Position numbers and translations under genes: made by a program
The notes under the pieces: generated by a model
What the model saw: only the letters and a program-made list of their open reading frames with translations
The model's database searches: none
Told to the model about the DNA's origin: nothing
Assembly (NCBI GenBank): GCA_003254925.1
Contig: QANZ01046495.1
Location: forward strand, 7,885-71,884
Reading direction: 5' to 3'
DNA length: 64,000 bases
Origin: Chamaecrista fasciculata
Taxonomy: Eukaryota > Streptophyta > Magnoliopsida > Fabales > Fabaceae
In this document: one piece after another, positions 59,601-64,000 of the stretch
Layout of the letters: each line of letters opens with the position of its first letter
Numbering within the stretch: the stretch's first letter is position 1

Positions 59601-62600
59601 CCGAATCGGTTTTAATAACCTTGGATTTAGGTACCCCTCTACGGTTCAGGTACTCCTTGATAAGACCGTAACATAACCAGAATCTCCTTCTCTCCATAAA
59701 CTCCACCATTCCTTCGACTTTGATCATAATCCTCTAGACCAATCCTTTCTACTAGTGGCGAGATCCATGTTGAACTCCTACCTCGACCGGTTCAACAACC
59801 GATCCGGTTTTAATAACCTTGGATTTAGGTACCCCTCTACGGTTCAGGTACTCCTTGATAAGACCGTAACATAACCAGAATCTCCTTCTCTCCATAAACT
59901 CCACCATTCCTTCGACTTTGATCATAATCCTCTAGACCAATCCTTTCTACTAGTGGCGAGATCCATGTTGAACTCCTACCTCGACCGGTTCAACAACCGA
60001 TCCGGTTTTAATAACCTTGGATTTAGGTACCCCTCTACGGTTCAGGTACTCCTTGATAAGACCGTAACATAACCAGAATCTCCTTCTCTCCATAAACTCC
60101 ACCATTCCTTCGATTTTGATCATAATCCTCTAGACCAATCCTTTCTACTAGTGGCGAGATCCATGGACAGCCAGAAAAGGTGGTTCCTAGTGAGCAGTCA
60201 CGTAATGCACTTCTAACACTGTAAAAAGAGAATAGACACAAAAAGGATGAAGAAAAACCCTAATGCTATGATATCATGTAATTCAAAAAAGAGGAAATTT
60301 AGTTCATATATTCACTAGACAGAGTACAACTCAATATTTATAGGAGTAGCGGAACCTAAAATAGGAAAATTGAAATTTGATCGAATCCCTATAATTATTC
60401 GCTGTGTAATAACTAAGATAATATCCTAGTCAACTCTAGTTATTTTACATTGATTATATACATACAACTCGTAAATGTTCTTAATAATCATACATTTACT
60501 ATATGATTTTACATACAGCAATCTGCCTTTTGAAGTCCTTTAATTTGCACATATTTTGATAGTTGCAGACTTGCAGTTTTAATTTTTTTTCACTGCCAAT
60601 AACGTTGCAAATAACACAATACTTAGTAGCTAACTTAGTAATTAGCTAGCCTAAGTTTGGTCCAAGAGGAAGTGTAGTTATATTTGAAGTGTTAAACATG
60701 ACTATCGTAGAAACATATTAATTAAAGCAAAGCTATCCACACAGAACATAGATGTGTGATCCTGATACCATTATCCTTAATTAGTTAATTAATTCAACGC
60801 TTTTGCTATTTTTAGCATGCAGCAGGTAATTGAAAGGCATCGTCTACATTCAGAAATTATAGACGGATTAAACCATCCGGATCAGGTAATTAGAGATCTT
60901 ACTATAAAGATGCATACATTTCTTTTTTTGGTGGGGAAAGATACATGCGTTGATAATATAAGTACATAATAATTATGCATTAAAATAAACCTATATGTAG
61001 AAGTGATATTCACGTGCACGATTCAATATTGATACAATAGATAATGATGAATCTTTTAAGAAGCATGTTTCTGTGATTTTAAAAGTGTAACGATAAAATC
61101 AAGTGGGATGGGGGAATAAATAGTTTTAAGGGTCAGACCATTCAACATGTAAGATTGGTTTCATGTTACGTCAATGAAATTTTTGTTTTCCTCGCATGTG
61201 AATTTAATGATGTGTTGCAGAGTGTTCTGATGTGATGTACAGAAAGAGAGCATGTATATGTGTTGTTTTAGGCAACGAGAGAATAGGAGAACGTGTACTG
61301 TTGTGTATTGTATTTAACGCAGAAAACGAATGTGTGTTTGCCATGTGTTGTGCTAAGTAAGAAAGAGAGACATGCTTTGTGTTTGCCGTGTTTGTTATAC
61401 AAAGTAGAAGTTAGTTATATGGGTGGAATTTCATTTTGACTCCTTGCTGCACATCAATCATCCATGTGTTCAGTCCAAAGAAAAAAATAGAAATATTGCT
61501 TCCGGAAGTTTTTTGTAGGAAGGTGTGTCAGCGTGTGCATGTAGTATTTAATTTGTTTTATCCATCCAGGCATGTTTAACATATAACTTTAATTTTTTGT
61601 TATCATCGTAAAATTGGAAATTCATATGTAGATTGCGAATGACATGACCTACAACATGCTGCACGAGGATTTAGCATGTAAAACTGAAGAGCTGAGGTAA
61701 GTGTGTGTCTATATATACAAATATAGATATATATAGGTCAAAATCTTGGTTCTTAAACTATAAGTTGAATTCTATTTTATTCTCTAAATCTTTTTATTTT
61801 GTTTTGATTCTCAAACTCTTTTATTCGTTCTACCATTAGTCTGAAACATAATTATATCTGATTTTTATCTTTATCTTCTACCTAGATAGTTGAGATGGAC
61901 AATTTATCTCCCATACATGTTCAAATAAGTGAATTGACTGAGAAAAAACGAAAAATAATTTCCTTCTCAATACATATGGAAGATAAATTTGTAGTTTATT
62001 TTCTTTTCTAAAAAGGAAGATTTTCTTTTCCTCTTTCTAACAAGTCATTTATTAGGACATGTATGAAAGAGAAATTGTCCAAGTCAAGTGTCTAACTTAG
62101 AGATAATGATAAAATCAGACAAAATCATGTTTTAGACTAACCATAGCACAAATAGGAAAGTTTGAGAACCAAAACAAAATTCACCTTAGTTCAGGATCAA
62201 AACTAGATTTCAACCTATTTATATCTATATTTGTATGTATATTTACGTATAATTGACAATGCTGGGGCTGATGTCTCATTTGAGCCTAACCATTATTTTG
62301 AATCATTGAGACATGATTAATGACATCGTTAACAGTCAGTTGATGGGAGACAGACTTCAAGGATTCAGCTTTCAAGAATTACAGAAGCTAGAGGACTTAG
62401 TCCTAAGAGGTTTAACTCGTGTTTCAAAAGCAAAGGTTCGTATCCAACTATCCATCCTTGTAGGTATGATATATGCATCAATGATGTTGATTTGAATATT
62501 AATTAGACCACGTACTTTTCCACTTTTGTTTTTTGAAACATTTGAGTATATATGGTCATATAGAAAAAGGAAATCTGAGTTTAATTTGTGATATTGTTTT

Positions 62601-63997
62601 ATCTGTATGGAAATTTGTATTGAGATTTCGAACTCAGATCCTTCCCTTCTCGTAATTGGTTGACAACTTTTTAATTTTTAACGTAGTCATACCAACTATT
62701 CTTGAGATTTATTCCTCAGAATTGCAGCTTATACGAATTAGAGTCATCATCACACTAGCTAAATAAAATCAGCATGCATGGAGCTTCTTAACTGACGCAA
62801 ATGATTTATGTGTTTCAGGATGTAAGAGCTGTAAAAGAGATAAATGCACTCAAGAGCAAGGTACAAATTTCTTTGTTCTTTTTGTAGATTTAACAAAATG
62901 TGCTTATAGAGAGAATCATCCATAAACCTAATACTTATCTAGCTAGCTGCTATTGCATTTTACTTTCGTAATTAGTTTCTTTTTTATGTAGCTACCCCAA
63001 GCGAGGGAAGAGAACAGAAGATTAAAACAGGTGATATATAGGATTTTAAACATTTTTAATTTGCTTCATTTTGTAATTGTGTATATGTGTGCGTGTATGT
63101 ATACATATTCCATCTCTGGCCTAATTGTTCATTATTCCTATATATATATATATATATATAATTTAATACAGATGAGTGTTGCTCGTGATGAACAAGGACA
63201 TTCATCCGAGTTCAATAGGATTTGTAGCTCATCAGGTTGTTCTCCAGAATTGGACTGTCTTGACAAGTTTGGGTTAGTACTTTCTTCTTTAAACCTGCTT
63301 CTTCGTAAATGAGATCATTAATAAAATAATAATAAATGTGTGGTAATTAATACAACTTATCCCTTGAGCCTTTTTTTAGGGACTAGTTTGCAAGGACCAA
63401 AGGATTTAAGTGTATTGATTTTATGATTTTTAGGGACCACGTACATGTAACCTGAATTTTAGGGATTGAATTGTTAATTCCTATAATTTTTTAGGACTAA
63501 TTTATATATTTACTCTTAATTATTACTCCTATTCAATTATCAAATCTGTTTTGTTAATTATGGGTGCCTTGGATTTTGAATGAATTGAGTTTACGTCCGT
63601 AATGTTATAAAGTATAAATATATAAATGATCTTGGAAAGTATTGGTCGTCAAAAATTTGTCATTGAAACTTGAAATATTTTATGTATATATACTAACTAC
63701 TAGTACTAGGGAGTTCTTCAATAGAATTTTTTAATGTCAGTTTAATTCAGATATTTTTTATGATTATTGGACTAAGTTGACCTCACCATTATAAGAAACT
63801 TTCTGAACTAATAAATTAATAAAAAAAACTGTACGTTGTTTTCTATACAAATCTTTAAGAAACGATTTCTTTTCTGTATATACATATGTGTATGTGAGAG
63901 AGATCCGCAATCGTATATATTTCTGCTAACTATTGAAGCTATACTGACTTCAGATGATCTTTTCTGTATATGTTGCAGGTTGCCTTTGTTTAAGTAA
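53699..63997 (+). CDS. MADS-box (MIKC) transcription factor, SVP/AGL24 (StMADS11) type, 8 exons
   Basis: Exons are 53699-53880, 60816-60885, 61632-61696, 62336-62435, 62819-62860, 62992-63030, 63172-63272 and 63979-63997. All joins are GT-AG and in phase: 618 nt, 205 residues. The MADS domain (1-60) reads [20 protein letters not shown]...[13 protein letters not shown] and binds CArG-box DNA. The intervening region (61-84) and the K domain (about 85-165, with [19 protein letters not shown]) resemble AGL24/SVP/JOINTLESS proteins, which control flowering time, dormancy and inflorescence traits. The C-terminus ends FGLPLFK, echoing the LGLP end of the clade. An in-frame ATG at 53684 could add five residues; I chose the family-standard start. 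Some residues are divergent (KRKK for [12 protein letters not shown] for GKLFEF). The stop lies 3 bases from the window end. Confidence 0.88.
54200..55075. repeat. Dispersed direct repeat in MADS intron 1 (four copies)
   Basis: 'ATGGTTATGCCAGACTGAAAG' followed by TCGGTGTATG occurs in variants near 54226, 54434, 54806 and 55034. Flanking words GCTAGCTAAACA and TTGAAAATTATTGCTTCT are shared among copies. Local, unequal tandem duplication without coding potential. Confidence 0.7.
54561..55363. repeat. 136-bp repeat: two tandem copies plus one nearby copy in MADS intron 1
   Basis: Copies start at 55089 and 55225, each with CTTATATTATATGGCTCCACC, and are almost identical over 136 bases. A third, more diverged copy lies at about 54561-54699. 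The tandem ends exactly at an N (55364), so the true copy number may be higher. Confidence 0.8.
55630..56070. repeat. Foldback repeat with 52-bp inner hairpin in MADS intron 1
   Basis: Related to the repeat at 42655-43035. The inner arms at about 55822-55873 and 55942-55993 are inverted almost perfectly (ACATCTTTAAATTAGTTTC versus GAAACTAATTTAAAGATGT). Non-coding. Confidence 0.65.
56178..56811. mobile_element. Non-autonomous hAT-like element, copy B, inserted in the copia LTR
   Basis: TTATGTAC flanks both ends (56170-56177 and 56812-56819), a perfect 8-bp target duplication. The left end CAAGGTTTTAAAAATTGG faces a right end in which CCGATCAGGTTTGGACATCCATG is a worn inverse. Inner words such as GGTTGAACCGATCGG match copies A and C. 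Removing it rejoins the copia LTR sequence. 634 bp, non-coding. Confidence 0.88.
57235..57925 (+). pseudogene. Copia gag remnant with zinc knuckle
   Basis: Broken frames show [13 protein letters not shown], then [21 protein letters not shown] sequence in another frame, [18 protein letters not shown], and finally [10 protein letters not shown] followed by a stop and IRC: the CX2CX4HX4C zinc knuckle. Order and motifs fit the UBN2-type Gag of Ty1/copia elements. Several stops and frameshifts make it non-functional. Confidence 0.8.
58729..59623. mobile_element. Non-autonomous hAT-like element, copy C
   Basis: GATTTAGG flanks both ends (58721-58728 and 59624-59631), a perfect 8-bp target duplication. 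The left end CATGGTTAGGAAAACCGG faces the right end CGGTTTTAATAACCTTG. The 895-bp body starts with many CCGG/ACCGGA words and carries an inner direct repeat (GGAAATGGAGAGTC near 58924 and 59014, each followed by AGAAACGATTACG). The plus-strand frame at 58851-59174 reads this repeat and has no recognised domain. Confidence 0.9.
59572..60165. repeat. 198-bp tandem triplication containing a hAT end
   Basis: Copies lie at 59572-59769, 59770-59967 and 59968-60165. The period is exactly 198 (GATTTAGG at 59624, 59822 and 60020). Each copy holds the last 52 bases of hAT copy C, the target duplication and 146 bases of the copia leader/gag flank. Copies 2 and 3 differ at about one position; copy 1 differs from them at several in the hAT part. 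Confidence 0.93.
60166..60520 (-). mobile_element. Second copia-like element (minus strand): 244-bp LTR, primer site and leader
   Basis: On the minus strand the LTR runs from 60520 (TG...) to 60277 (...CA), with a TATAAATATTGAG promoter-like part. It is followed directly by TGATATCATAGC (60276-60265), close to the tRNA-Met primer site TGGTATCAGAGC. The leader and a short broken gag-like start (ATGGATCTCGCC) continue toward lower coordinates into the 198-bp triplication. Confidence 0.75.
61737..62216. repeat. Foldback repeat in MADS intron 3
   Basis: The left end ATAGGTCAAAATCTTGGTTC and a right end with GATCAAAACTAGATTTCAACCTAT are inverted. An inner pair TTTTGATTCTCAAACT/AGTTTGAGAACCAAAA supports the fold. 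It fills most of the intron. Non-coding. Confidence 0.65.
63138..63160. repeat. (TA)n microsatellite in MADS intron 6
   Basis: About eleven TA units, ending roughly a dozen bases before the exon 7 acceptor. Length changes could affect splicing. Confidence 0.85.
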
Positions 63998-64000
63998 ATG

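Noticed and set aside
62313..62335. Upstream in-frame extension of MADS exon 4 (MINDIVNS...)
   Set aside because: The phase from exon 3 would put a stop in the way; the acceptor at 62335/62336 gives the family-like QLMGDRLQG start of the exon.

Overview
The window is plant nuclear DNA, most probably from a eudicot. It is AT-rich, its genes are split by GT-AG introns, and the intergenic DNA is full of miniature inverted-repeat elements and retrotransposon remnants. Nine protein-coding genes and one tRNA gene can be supported. I rebuilt the exons by joining splice sites in frame and by remembered similarity to known families. No database search was run, so paralog names are inferences. Several bases are N (6739, 17702, 23730, 41024, 55364, and a run at 34129-34141), so this is a draft assembly.

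Layout. 1-3287: repeats, including a Tourist-like MITE. 3288-10392 (-): a complete 12-exon GH127 (DUF1680) beta-L-arabinofuranosidase-type gene with a secretion signal. 10600-24535: about 14 kb without a convincing gene. It holds a 556-bp tandem duplication split by an 830-bp exon-like insertion, a SINE with perfect 15-bp target duplications, and a foldback Mutator-like element with perfect 9-bp duplications. 24536-27037 (-): FKBP12. 27300-28450: the shared upstream region of FKBP12 and a DUF7870 methyltransferase-like gene (28840-30063, +). This region holds a degenerate minisatellite and an almost perfect inverted copy of the DUF7870 core promoter. 32259-32330: tRNA-His(GUG), directly followed by OST4 (oligosaccharyltransferase subunit 4). 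36111-41839 (-): three tandem genes for secreted PELPK-repeat cell-wall proteins. 43529-46772 (-): a complete nine-exon plastid-type beta carbonic anhydrase. 46840-53698: repeats, including a LINE RNase H remnant and a hAT-like MITE. 53699-63997 (+): a complete eight-exon MADS-box gene of the SVP/AGL24 (StMADS11) type. Its 6.9-kb first intron is packed with nested transposons.

How the genes relate. This is ordinary plant gene order, not an operon or a dedicated pathway. Two themes recur. GH127 and the PELPK proteins both belong to the cell wall or secretory pathway, and OST4 serves N-glycosylation in the ER. The most unusual structures are non-coding: the inverted core promoter at 28243-28442, the 198-bp triplication that captured a transposon end at 59572-60165, the nested hAT-in-copia insertion in the MADS intron, and a copy of a GH127 exon piece inside one of its own introns. 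I found no CRISPR array, operon-like cluster, or clearly new protein system.
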